Shown here: in pieces, positions 55,866 through 64,000 of the stretch
Layout of the letters: each line of letters begins with the position of its first letter
How positions within the stretch are numbered: the first letter of the stretch is position 1
Source: Gammaproteobacteria bacterium
GTDB lineage: Bacteria; Pseudomonadota; Gammaproteobacteria; Pseudomonadales; Ketobacteraceae
Direction of reading: 5' to 3'
NCBI GenBank assembly: GCA_013178375.1
Contig: JABLXQ010000007.1
Location: 62,001 to 126,000 of the forward strand
DNA length: 64,000 nucleotides
Position numbers and translations under genes: made by a program
The notes under the pieces: model-generated
Seen by the model: the letters and a program-made list of their open reading frames with translations, nothing else
What the model was told of the DNA's origin: nothing
Databases searched by the model: none

Positions 55866-56669
55866 ATGGGCCCGATTCTCACGCTCAACGTACATGAAAC
55901 CCTGCGCGCCGCAACAGGCAGCATCGAGTGCTCGCTGGATCTGGGCAAAACCACCTCGCAGGTCGAGGTCAGCGCCGATGGCTGGCGTTACGAAGGCCAG
56001 CTTTATCCGTTCATGGCCAAATGCAAGGATCGCACGATCTACTACTGGGATGGCGAATCCTTCGAACCGGTCTCGCGCTACAGCGGCGCTCTGATCAAGC
56101 TGGTGCCAACGGAATGGGGTCCGCCCACGTTCGAAATCGACGGCATCAAGATGCTGCCCAGCGCGCAGCTGTCACCTTACGACGACGCGCGCAGAAAGGT
56201 CGACCTGATTCAGCCAGAAGGTAAAACCATTCTCGACACCTGCGGCGGGTTGGGCTATTTCGCCGCCTGGTGTCTGCAACGCAACGCCCGCCAGATCATG
56301 TCCTTCGAGAAAAATCCCGACGTGATCTGGATACGCAGCCACAATCCCTGGTCGCCCGAGGCAGACGCACATTACCAGCTGGTGCAGGGCGACAGTTCGC
56401 AGCAGATTTCCCAGCTGCCCGCCGCATCATTCGACGCAATTCTGCATGACCCGCCCCGTTTCGGCATAGCCGGTGAGCTGTACTCGCAGGTTTTCTACCA
56501 TCAGCTGGCGCGGGTTCTGAAGCGCAAAGGCAGGCTTTTTCACTATACGGGAACGCCCAACAAGCTCACGAGCGGGCGCGACGTTCCCAATGAAGTGGCC
56601 AAACGCCTGCGGGAAGCGGGGTTTACCACCGAGATCATCGGTGATGGAGTACTGGCCATAAAAAAATAG
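55866..56669 (+). CDS. Predicted class I methyltransferase, COG2521-like
   Basis: A 267-residue protein with a beta-rich N-terminal 100 residues (TLRAATGSIECSLDLGKTTS) and a Rossmann methyltransferase domain. The SAM loop is LDTCGGLGYFAAWC, with a motif IV of LHDPPRF, like N-specific nucleic acid methylases, and a late RLFHYTG. The layout resembles COG2521, best known as a predicted archaeal methyltransferase family. The ATG at 55866 has only a weak ribosome site. The substrate could be RNA or a small molecule. The beta-lactamase-fold gene follows after 43 bp. Confidence 0.75.
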   Translation: MGPILTLNVHETLRAATGSIECSLDLGKTTSQVEVSADGWRYEGQLYPFMAKCKDRTIYYWDGESFEPVSRYSGALIKLVPTEWGPPTFEIDGIKMLPSAQLSPYDDARRKVDLIQPEGKTILDTCGGLGYFAAWCLQRNARQIMSFEKNPDVIWIRSHNPWSPEADAHYQLVQGDSSQQISQLPAASFDAILHDPPRFGIAGELYSQVFYHQLARVLKRKGRLFHYTGTPNKLTSGRDVPNEVAKRLREAGFTTEIIGDGVLAIKK

Positions 56670-56712
56670 TCATCCGCATCCAATAACAACAACTGAAAAT
56701 GGGGAATGCAAA

Positions 56713-58098
56713 ATGATCGAGTGGAAGAAAACGCTGCTGATCCTGGTGGCCGGCACCAGTACCAGCGCCTGTGATCTGTTGAAGGACCGGCCGGTGGGTT
56801 TGGGTTATTCCGCCAAGTATATCTGCTCGTATGTATTCAATAGCGGGATTGACGAACAGGTGGTGATCGACCAGTTTGTTGCGCCCAAGGTCAAACCGCT
56901 GCCACTGGTCTGGGGAATTGATGTGGACCATGACAGGCAGCAGGTTCGCGTCTGGGATGTGATATTCGGGCAGCGCTTTGCGGCCCAGGCGTTCTACACA
57001 CCAGGCAAAGGCTGCACCCTGCTGGTGGATCAGTCACGCGAGGACGTGGCGGCAATTCCGTTCACGCCCGCCGCATCGCCGCAGCTTGATCCGGCCCAGC
57101 CCTGGCCTTATGGCGGTGGTGGAAAACCTGCCGCGCCGGTCGAAGGCGTTGACTATCCCCGTGTTGAAAACGCAGTGGTGGCGGCTTTTGCTGAAGTGCA
57201 TGCGGTCCCCGTCAATACCACATCGGTGCTGGTGGCGTACCGTGGCCAGCTGATTGCGGAGCAGTACGGCAAGGGTGCGAACGTCAATACCCCGCTGCTG
57301 GGCTGGTCCATGACCAAAACCATCACGGGCATGCTGGCGGGCATTCTGGTTGACCAGGGCCGGATGGAAATGGATGCGCCGGCACCGATTGCGCGCTGGC
57401 AAGGCACGGACAGGGAATCGATTACCACCCGCAATCTTCTCAACATGGCCGCCGGCCTGAAGGTCAATGAAGACTACGCGCGTCTTTCCGACGTGACGCA
57501 GATGCTGTATCTGGAATCAGACCAGTATGACTACGCCCTGAAGCAGCCGGTCGTGCATGCGCCGGGTGAAATGTTCCAGTATTCCACTGCGGAAGCGAAT
57601 CGCCTGGCGGCAGCGGTGCAGGAAGCGGCGGGCGGCACACAGCAGGCCATGTACGACTTCTATCAGGCCGCGTTGTTTCACCGCATTGATATCACCAGTG
57701 CCTTTATCGAATTTGATGCCACCGGCAATTTTGTCGGCGGTGCCTATGGTTTCATGACGGCGCGGGACTGGGCCCGTCTGGGTGAACTGTATTTGCAGCG
57801 GGGCGAGTGGAACGGCGAGCAGGTACTGTCATCCGGCTTCGTGGATTTTGTCACCCAGCCCTCCCCTGCCAGCCCGCTTTATGGCGGCATGATCTGGCTC
57901 AATACCGATGGCAATGCCTGGCCCAATATTCCCGGCGACGCCTATTTTTTCGCGGGCCACCAGGGGCAGCATATTGTGGTGGTGCCGTCAAAAGATCTGG
58001 TGGTGGTACGCACCGGTGTGACGGAAGGTCGCGAGCTGGTCAGGGATGGCATCATGGCGCCGCTGCTGGCAGAGGTTATTGCATCGCTGCCGGAATGA
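56713..58098 (+). CDS. Serine beta-lactamase-fold (S12) lipoprotein
   Basis: A 461-residue class C beta-lactamase/DD-peptidase-like hydrolase. An N-terminal lipobox-like segment (GTSTSAC, Cys at residue 20) suggests a lipoprotein. The SxxK motif is SMTK with S199, and the second motif is YST with Y290 rather than YxN. A GHQGQHIVVVP segment takes the place of KTG. These features fit the esterase/EstB-like or 6-aminohexanoate-dimer-hydrolase-like branch better than a true beta-lactamase. GGGG precedes the ATG. It converges on the response-regulator gene with a 19-bp gap. Confidence 0.83.
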   Translation: MIEWKKTLLILVAGTSTSACDLLKDRPVGLGYSAKYICSYVFNSGIDEQVVIDQFVAPKVKPLPLVWGIDVDHDRQQVRVWDVIFGQRFAAQAFYTPGKGCTLLVDQSREDVAAIPFTPAASPQLDPAQPWPYGGGGKPAAPVEGVDYPRVENAVVAAFAEVHAVPVNTTSVLVAYRGQLIAEQYGKGANVNTPLLGWSMTKTITGMLAGILVDQGRMEMDAPAPIARWQGTDRESITTRNLLNMAAGLKVNEDYARLSDVTQMLYLESDQYDYALKQPVVHAPGEMFQYSTAEANRLAAAVQEAAGGTQQAMYDFYQAALFHRIDITSAFIEFDATGNFVGGAYGFMTARDWARLGELYLQRGEWNGEQVLSSGFVDFVTQPSPASPLYGGMIWLNTDGNAWPNIPGDAYFFAGHQGQHIVVVPSKDLVVVRTGVTEGRELVRDGIMAPLLAEVIASLPE

Positions 58099-58117
58099 GT
58101 GGTCAGCGAATACCAGG

Positions 58118-60562
58118 CTATGACAACGTTGGGCCCGGTGCTTTGCTCGCCAGCAATGCATTCACCTGGTCCACCGACATGGGGCGGTAATACAGGTAGC
58201 CCTGCGCGATATCGCAGCCATTGTCTCTCAGCTTGCGCTCCTGCTCCGGCGTTTCCACGCCCTCGGCCACCACTTCCAGATTGAGCTTGTGGGCCATGGC
58301 AATAATGGCCTGGACAATGGCGGTATCGTTCTCGTCGGTGACCAGATCGTTGACGAAACTCTTGTCGATTTTCAGTTTGGTGATGGGCAGCAGCTTGAGT
58401 GAACTCAGGCAGGAGTAACCAGTTCCAAAATCATCGATGGTAATCTGCACGCCCATGGCCTTGAGCTGCTGCAACACGCCGATGCAGTTTTCCTCATGCT
58501 GCAGTGTGCTTTCGGTTATTTCAATTTCACAGGTGCCGGGATCAATCTGACAGGCGTCATAGACCTCCTTCACGATCTCGATGAAATTGCTTTTATGAAT
58601 CTGCAACGCCGAGACATTCACCGCCAGTCGCGCTTTGGGAATACCGGCCTCCCGCCACCGCGCCAGTTGCGCACAGCTTTCGCGCAGCACCCAGGTGCCG
58701 ATATCAACGATCATGCCGCAGTCTTCAGCGATGGGAATGATTTCCGACGCAGCCAACAGGCCCCGCGTTGGATGCTGCCAGCGCAACAGCACTTCCATGG
58801 TGGTTATCTCACCGGTCAGCAACGATATCTGGGGCTGGTAATAAAGCCGCAATTCACCGGCCTGGAAGCCGCGATGCAGGTCATGATTCAGCGCCAGGTA
58901 GCGTTGCGCCTTTTCCATCATGGCCGGGGTAAAAAATTCGCAGTTGTTGCGACCGATTGCCTTGGCCGCATACATCGCGGTATCAGCGGCACGAACCAGG
59001 TCTTCGCCATACTGGCCATTTTCTGGAAACATGCTGATGCCAATGCTGCAGGACACCTCCACCATGTGGGCGTCCAGCTGCAGCGGTTGGCTGACCGCTC
59101 TGAGCAGCTTCTGGGCCACCAGCGCAACACTCTGCACGCTTTCCACCGGATCCAGCACAATCAGGAATTCGTCACCGCCTAGCCGGCCAATGGTGTCATC
59201 GGCACGCAGGCAGTCGATTATGCGCTCCGATATGGCTTTCAGCAGCTTGTCGCCGATACTGTGGCCCAGTGAATCATTGATCCATTTGAAGTTGTCCAGA
59301 TCGATAAAGAACACGGCCACCCGCTCCGAGTGGCGCTTGCCGCGCAGCAACGCCTGATTCAACCGTTCGAAAGTCAGCAGCCGGTTGGGCAGGTCAGTCA
59401 ACGGATCGTGGTGGGCAAGGTAGTGCAGCTTCTGTTCTGCACTGCGCACTGCGGTAAGGTCGGTCAGCACCAGGATGAAATGGGTCTTCTTGTCGTGGTT
59501 ATCATAAACGGTGACGATACTGACCAGCGTGGGAATCGCTACACCGTTCTTGCAGGTAATCTTGATTTCGCCGCGCCACTGGCCGCCTTGGTTCAGCACA
59601 TTTTGCAACGTGACGGGCTGATCCCGCCGCAGGACATCGCGACTCAGCAGGAAAGGCTTTTCACCCACCATGTCATCGGCAGCATAGCCGGTGATCAGTG
59701 AAAAACTGCTGTTGCAGGTGAGCACACGTCCCTGCGCATCCAGTATCAGGATTCCGTCCTGCGTGGCATCGAACACCATCGAGGCCTGGTGCAGGCTTTT
59801 CTCTGCCTGCTTGCGCTCGGTTACGTTCTGGATGACGCCAATCATGTGCAACTTGTGGTTGGGCTGTTGCAACATCTTGCCCTGCAAACGCAACCAGCGC
59901 AGGGTGTCATCCAGACTCTTGCTGCGAAACTCCACATCGATGGTAGCGTTCTGCTCGATGCTGGCATCGATGGCGGCATTGATGGCAGGCTGGTCCTCAT
60001 CGAACACCAGATTCATGAACTGCTCGCGATCACCAAAGAACGTGCTCTCGGGGTAGCCGAAGATGATGTCGGCCTGGCCGGCATACAGCATCTGTGGATT
60101 GCTGTTCTGCCCGGTCAGCTCCCACTCACCCATGCCCGCGGCTTCCATGGCGAGGCGCAGGCGTTGTTCATTCCCGCTGAGCATCAATTCATACTGACGA
60201 CGCTCCAGAGCCATCTGAATGGTCGCGTGCAGTTCGCGCTCGGAAAAGGGTTTCAGCAAATAGCCATACGGCTTGGTGTTGCGGGCGCGGCGCAGGGTGT
60301 TTTCTTCAGAATATGCCGTAAGGTAGATGACCGGGGTTTGATGCTTTTTCATCAGAATTTCGGCGGCATCAATACCATCGGTATCCCCTTCGATGTGGAT
60401 ATCCATCAGCACGATGTCGGGGTGCGAGCTTTCGACCGCGCTTAACGCCTGCTGGGCCGATACCGCCATGGCCGGAACCTCGTAGCCCAGCTTGATCAGG
60501 CGTTGCTGCAGATTGAGTGCAACGATTCTCTCATCTTCAACAACAACAATTTTTGTACTCAT
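58118..60562 (-). CDS. Response regulator with PAS, GGDEF and EAL domains
   Basis: An 814-residue protein. The receiver domain (1-125) has phospho-acceptor D54 in IVLMDIHIEG. Two PAS domains follow (about 135-250 and 255-375), then GGDEF (about 380-545) with an intact RLGGDEF, and EAL (about 555-805) with MEVLLRWQHP in the EAL position, plus DDFGTGYSCL and KIDKSFV. It may both make and break cyclic di-GMP; the GGDEF site is intact and the EAL variant EVL is often active. It follows its histidine kinase with an 18-bp gap, so the two form a pair. Confidence 0.92.
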   Translation of the reverse strand: MSTKIVVVEDERIVALNLQQRLIKLGYEVPAMAVSAQQALSAVESSHPDIVLMDIHIEGDTDGIDAAEILMKKHQTPVIYLTAYSEENTLRRARNTKPYGYLLKPFSERELHATIQMALERRQYELMLSGNEQRLRLAMEAAGMGEWELTGQNSNPQMLYAGQADIIFGYPESTFFGDREQFMNLVFDEDQPAINAAIDASIEQNATIDVEFRSKSLDDTLRWLRLQGKMLQQPNHKLHMIGVIQNVTERKQAEKSLHQASMVFDATQDGILILDAQGRVLTCNSSFSLITGYAADDMVGEKPFLLSRDVLRRDQPVTLQNVLNQGGQWRGEIKITCKNGVAIPTLVSIVTVYDNHDKKTHFILVLTDLTAVRSAEQKLHYLAHHDPLTDLPNRLLTFERLNQALLRGKRHSERVAVFFIDLDNFKWINDSLGHSIGDKLLKAISERIIDCLRADDTIGRLGGDEFLIVLDPVESVQSVALVAQKLLRAVSQPLQLDAHMVEVSCSIGISMFPENGQYGEDLVRAADTAMYAAKAIGRNNCEFFTPAMMEKAQRYLALNHDLHRGFQAGELRLYYQPQISLLTGEITTMEVLLRWQHPTRGLLAASEIIPIAEDCGMIVDIGTWVLRESCAQLARWREAGIPKARLAVNVSALQIHKSNFIEIVKEVYDACQIDPGTCEIEITESTLQHEENCIGVLQQLKAMGVQITIDDFGTGYSCLSSLKLLPITKLKIDKSFVNDLVTDENDTAIVQAIIAMAHKLNLEVVAEGVETPEQERKLRDNGCDIAQGYLYYRPMSVDQVNALLASKAPGPTLS

Positions 60563-60580
60563 GGGATGAAGTCCTTGCTA

Positions 60581-61993
60581 CTAATCCTGCTGAGAGAAAC
60601 ACAACTCGAACCGGGTTGGATCGGCCCGCTTTATCTTGAGCGTCGCACCCAGCTGGTCGGCTAGCAGATGCACCAGCTGCAAACCCAGGGTGTCGGTTTT
60701 TTTCAGGTCCACGTCCGGCGCAATTCCGACGCCATCATCGCTCACCGACAACCGTACAATGTCTTCCGTCTGATGCGCCAGCTCAACATGGATGGTACCG
60801 CCGCGTGCGCCGGGAAACGCATGCTTGAGCGCATTGGAAATCAGTTCGTTGATGATCAGTCCGCAGGGAATCGCCTGATTGATCGAGAGCAACACGTCGT
60901 CCACCGTAAATTCATAACGGATCAGGCTATGGTCGACGCTGTAGGATTCCAGCAGCGTGGGAATCAGCGCCTCCAGCACATTGCCCAGATTGACCCGGGC
61001 AAAATCATTGGAAAGGTACAGGGACTGGTGAATGAGCGCCATCGAGCGAATCCGGTTCTGGCTATCGCGCAGCATTTCCAGCGCCACCGGATCGGAAACG
61101 CGCGATGATTGCAGATCCAGCAGGCTGTGCACGATTTGCAGATTGTTCTTCACGCGGTGGTGGATTTCACCCAGCAGGATATTTTTCTCTTCGAGCGCAG
61201 CCTGGATTTTCTGTTCCTTCTGCTTGCGATCGGAAATATCCACGATGGCCGACAGCACCTTGGTGCCTTCATCGGTTTCAATCGGATTCAGGCCGATTTC
61301 CACCGGAAATTCACTGCCATCCTTGCGCCGTGCATACAGATCGCGGCCGGCACCCATGGGGCGCGACTGGGGCTGGGAAAAAAAAGCCTCGCGCAAGTGG
61401 GGATGATGCTGACTCAGGCGCAACGGCAACAGCAGCTCGACCTGCTGGCCCAGCAATTCCGCACGGGTGTAACCGAATATGCGTTCCGCCTGGGTGTTCA
61501 CCATTTCGATGACACCTTGCATGTTGATCATCACCATCGCGCTGGGTGATGACTCCACTACCTGACGAAAACGTTGCTCGGCAGCATGATGCAGGGATAT
61601 ATCACGGGTGACCTTGGCAAAACCACGCAGCGTTCCGCTTTCGTCGACAATCGGCGTAATGACGACATGGGCCATAAAGCGGACTGCATCACGACCGAGA
61701 CGCCAGCCCTGGACTTCGCAGCGCCCTTCGCGCATCGCACAGGACAATTCCTTCTCCGGCATCCCCTTGGCGATATCTTCTGGCGTGTAAAAAATCGAAA
61801 AATGTTTTCCCAGCACTTCGGCGGCGGTGTAACCCTTGATGCGCTGGGAGCCTGCATTCCAGCTGGCAATTCGGCCTTCGGCGTCGAGCATGAATATCGC
61901 GTAGTCTCGTACGCTTTCCACCAGTAACCGGAACTGCTGTTCACTTTCGCGTAACGCCCGTTGCAGCGAGGGCACATCCTGTACTTGGCTCAT
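60581..61993 (-). CDS. Cytoplasmic PAS-PAS histidine kinase (HisKA_2)
   Basis: A 470-residue soluble kinase. Two PAS domains (about 10-130 and 140-255) have the PAC repeats typical of redox or small-ligand sensors. The HisKA_2 box GEIHHRVKNNLQIVHSLLDL has the phosphorylated His near residue 276, and HATPase motifs are NELISNALKHAF and SVSDDGVGI. I chose the ATG at 61993 because AAGGG is 6 nt upstream; the ATG at 61999 is too close to it. It would phosphorylate the GGDEF-EAL regulator that follows. Confidence 0.9.
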   Translation of the reverse strand: MSQVQDVPSLQRALRESEQQFRLLVESVRDYAIFMLDAEGRIASWNAGSQRIKGYTAAEVLGKHFSIFYTPEDIAKGMPEKELSCAMREGRCEVQGWRLGRDAVRFMAHVVITPIVDESGTLRGFAKVTRDISLHHAAEQRFRQVVESSPSAMVMINMQGVIEMVNTQAERIFGYTRAELLGQQVELLLPLRLSQHHPHLREAFFSQPQSRPMGAGRDLYARRKDGSEFPVEIGLNPIETDEGTKVLSAIVDISDRKQKEQKIQAALEEKNILLGEIHHRVKNNLQIVHSLLDLQSSRVSDPVALEMLRDSQNRIRSMALIHQSLYLSNDFARVNLGNVLEALIPTLLESYSVDHSLIRYEFTVDDVLLSINQAIPCGLIINELISNALKHAFPGARGGTIHVELAHQTEDIVRLSVSDDGVGIAPDVDLKKTDTLGLQLVHLLADQLGATLKIKRADPTRFELCFSQQD

Positions 61994-62023
61994 GCTCATC
62001 CCTTGGCCCGATCAATCCAATAA

Positions 62024-62037
62024 ACTATAAATATAGT
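62024..62037. promoter_or_regulatory. Short palindrome upstream of the histidine kinase
   Basis: ACTATA-AA-TATAGT is a perfect palindrome 31 bp upstream of the kinase start, at a place expected for its -10 region. It may be an operator; this is a pattern only. The rest of the 62000-62220 gap is promoter space without another feature. Confidence 0.3.
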
Positions 62038-62220
62038 CGATTGTGATCTGGCAGCGCGGGCCCAGGGCGCAGGTTTGTTCGTTTCCCGATAAAACCGGAA
62101 ATATTTCACAAAAATACACTTACTGGATGTGCGCGTACTCGCAATACATCCGCAAACTATAGGGTTATCAAGTCGCGGGTGTTATATCACGAATTTTCTG
62201 GTGCAGAGGAACGCAAGCGG

Positions 62221-62763
62221 ATGAAAAAACTGGCCCTTGGCAAAGCTTTTACATTACTGGAATCCGGACCCGTGGTACTGGTGACCACCCATGATGGCAA
62301 GCACAACAATGTAATGACGATCTCGTGGACGATGGTGCTGGATTTCACGGCACAGTTCGCCATCACCACGGGCAGCTGGAATCACTCCTACGCCGCGCTG
62401 CGCAAAACCAGGGAGTGCGTCATCGCAATTCCCACCGTGGACATGCTGGATACTGTCGTTGGCATTGGCACCTGTTCCGGCGCAGACACGGACAAATTTT
62501 CCCGCTTCAGGCTGACCCCGGTGAAAGGCAGGACCGTGAAGGCGCCCTTGATCAAGGAATGTGTGGCCAACATTGAATGCAAGGTTGTCGAAATCATCAG
62601 GAAGCACAACATCGTCGTGCTGCAGGGAATGGCGGCCTACGTTGATGTTTCCCGCAAAGAGAAACGAACGCTGCACGCGGTTGGCGATGGCACGTTCATT
62701 GTGGATGGCCGCAAGCTGGACCGGAAGAAAATGATGGCAGCCAAAATCCCGCCCGGCATCTAG
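62221..62763 (+). CDS. Flavin reductase-like, FMN-binding split-barrel protein
   Basis: A 180-residue protein of the flavin reductase-like family, distinct from HsaB. SGPVVLVTTHDGKHNNVMTI, TTGSWNHSYAALRKTRECVI and AIPTVDMLDTVVGIGTCSG are typical of the DIM6/NTAB branch. I chose the ATG at 62221, preceded by GAGGA; an in-frame GTG at 62179 adds an unconserved leader. It is not near any monooxygenase in this part of the window, so its partner is unknown. It converges with the last gene. Confidence 0.82.
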   Translation: MKKLALGKAFTLLESGPVVLVTTHDGKHNNVMTISWTMVLDFTAQFAITTGSWNHSYAALRKTRECVIAIPTVDMLDTVVGIGTCSGADTDKFSRFRLTPVKGRTVKAPLIKECVANIECKVVEIIRKHNIVVLQGMAAYVDVSRKEKRTLHAVGDGTFIVDGRKLDRKKMMAAKIPPGI

Positions 62764-62817
62764 CGGTTTGATGCCGGCGGGATCTGGCGTTAAACATTTT
62801 TGCAAACAGGCGGACCA

Positions 62818-64000
62818 TCAATCGCAGATATATTTCACGCAATCCGTTTCCGGAATCGCATCCGACGACCGGATCAATACGGACTCCTGCTTGCTGACCA
62901 CATGGCCGCTGCCGTCGCGCACGGTGACCTTCACTGTCTTCGACACTTGCTGCCCACCCGTTACTGTAATCGGCCAGCGGATCTTGGTGGATTGCGCGTT
63001 GGGCTGGGCAATGATGCCTCCCGGTGCTTCCCAGGTGTAGGTCAGGAAGCTGTCCAGATCGCGGGGCGTGGCATAGAACTGGCCCTCGGGCTGCTCATTG
63101 GGATCGGCATACAGAATGCCGGGGCCCGCCAGGCCATTGATGCTGACAGACATGTTGCGCCACGCCAGGGCATAACGTCCCAGCACGGTGACACCGCCCT
63201 GCACCTGCAGCACCGGAAAATCCAGTACCAGTTTCATGTCGGTGTTGGGAACCAGGAACTGCCGGGCAGTGAACGGTTTCGCGAGATGGCAACCCGGCCC
63301 CTGCAACATGCGCGAGCTCTTGTTCAATACGTTATTGATACTGATCGGCTGCCCGTTATTGAACGCAGTGATGATCGGATCCGCCACGTTCAGCACGATA
63401 TTGGCGACAAAGGTATCGACGCTGCCGTCATAGTCCACTTTCGATGTGCCGTTGCACCAGGCTTCGCTGACGTAATCGTTGAACCAGGGCGCCTGGCCAG
63501 ATCCTACGTAACGTTCCGTGATGCTGAGTTGATCGTTCATCACTGCCCAGAAGTTGGTGTACTCTCCGGTTAGGATGCCATCGATGCGAGCATCCACCCG
63601 CGTCGTGATTTTTTTGGTGGTGTCGTTATAGGTGATGGTGGAACCGCGAATCTTCACCTTGTTTTCCAGAGCGGAGCCCTTCACCTGCTTGTCGATCTGC
63701 CGCTGGCCATAGGCCTTGGCGATGCTCAGCATGCTCTGCAGCGCACGGTCGTCGATGTGAATACCAACCTGTCCGGTCTGGTTGTTCACCTCGCGATAAT
63801 TCATTTCCTTCGCCATCCGGCTGCGCGCTTCCGTGGTATCGGTTGAGCCGTAATAACCCGGCTGCTCGAACCACACCGCCACGTTGGTGCCGTAGCCGCC
63901 GGCTTCCTGCGGCACGCAATCCTCGATGCGAATATCCAGGTTCGGCCACAGTGCCGGATGCAGGAACGGCTCGCGATCCGTGCGGTTGGCTTCGGTCTGG
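62818..64000 (-). CDS. Unrecognised, possibly secreted protein (5' end outside the window)
   Basis: At least 393 residues; the reading frame stays open to the right edge, so the true start is outside. I do not recognise the family. The visible part has no long hydrophobic segment. Near the C-terminus a PKD- or Ig-like segment (TYTWEAPGGI, KVTVRDGSGHVV) is seen, and it ends TDCVKYICD with a cysteine pair. Repeated VNNQTGQVGIHIDD- and NNGQPISINNV-like polar segments suggest an extracellular protein. Confidence 0.6.
   Translation of the reverse strand, partial: QTEANRTDREPFLHPALWPNLDIRIEDCVPQEAGGYGTNVAVWFEQPGYYGSTDTTEARSRMAKEMNYREVNNQTGQVGIHIDDRALQSMLSIAKAYGQRQIDKQVKGSALENKVKIRGSTITYNDTTKKITTRVDARIDGILTGEYTNFWAVMNDQLSITERYVGSGQAPWFNDYVSEAWCNGTSKVDYDGSVDTFVANIVLNVADPIITAFNNGQPISINNVLNKSSRMLQGPGCHLAKPFTARQFLVPNTDMKLVLDFPVLQVQGGVTVLGRYALAWRNMSVSINGLAGPGILYADPNEQPEGQFYATPRDLDSFLTYTWEAPGGIIAQPNAQSTKIRWPITVTGGQQVSKTVKVTVRDGSGHVVSKQESVLIRSSDAIPETDCVKYICD

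Noticed and set aside
56713-58098. Antibiotic-resistance beta-lactamase
   Set aside because: The SxxK motif is present, but YxN and KTG are replaced. A lipoprotein esterase or peptidase of the same fold is more likely.

Overview
The window looks like a chromosomal segment of a GC-rich gammaproteobacterium, probably a marine or environmental steroid and terpenoid degrader. This rests on an almost complete steroid A/B-ring meta-cleavage cluster, a branched acyl-CoA carboxylase operon, an adhesin with a GlyGly-CTERM-like tail and many signalling proteins. The genus cannot be fixed from sequence alone. No rRNA, tRNA, CRISPR array or intact insertion sequence was seen.

Region 1 (1-8.2 kb, + strand) is a catabolic cluster in the order hsaC (3' end only), hsaB, hsaA, an SDR, hsaD, hsaE, hsaG, hsaF and a LuxR-type regulator resembling TesR/TeiR of Comamonas. 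Together these enzymes hydroxylate and cleave the aromatised steroid A ring, hydrolyse the product, and convert the small fragment to pyruvate and an acyl-CoA. A tandem hairpin/terminator after hsaA and a 98-bp nested inverted repeat between hsaE and hsaG interrupt the cluster.

Region 2 (8.2-18.5 kb) holds a membrane hybrid histidine kinase and an acyl-CoA ligase abutting a globin-like gene. Divergent from the ligase are a ketosteroid-dehydrogenase-like flavoprotein, an SDR and an unequal pair of acyl-CoA dehydrogenase subunits. Two promoters here share the same palindromic motif, built on TTATGCAAT/ATTGCATAA halves, which suggests one regulator.

Region 3 (18.6-32.0 kb, - strand) holds a small beta-rich protein, a DUF3422 protein and a tight nine-gene operon: two acyl-CoA dehydrogenases, an AMACR-type CoA transferase/racemase, an acyl-CoA ligase, two carboxylase subunits, an enoyl-CoA hydratase, an MBL-fold hydrolase and a nitroreductase. 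It resembles the liu (leucine) and atu (citronellol) pathways but has no HMG-CoA lyase, and its carboxyltransferase departs from both types.

Region 4 (32.3-51 kb, - strand) holds a CocE/NonD-type hydrolase lipoprotein, two small genes, and a three-gene cell-surface operon: subtilase, TIGR03032-type protein and a 3,097-residue repeat protein. It ends with a PAS protein translationally coupled to a CheB-CheR-PAS fusion.

Region 5 (51.8-54.1 kb) is a strikingly AT-rich island holding a TcmP-type gene and a Gp37/Gp68 (DUF5131) three-Cys-motif gene. They are convergent with overlapping 3' ends, and the DUF5131 promoter carries a canonical LexA box. This is the best candidate for a poorly described, possibly SOS-linked or defence-related mobile system.

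Region 6 (54.1-64 kb) holds a thiopurine methyltransferase, an SDR, a COG2521-like methyltransferase, a serine beta-lactamase-fold lipoprotein, a histidine kinase/GGDEF-EAL response regulator pair, a flavin-reductase-like protein and the 3' part of an unrecognised, possibly secreted protein.
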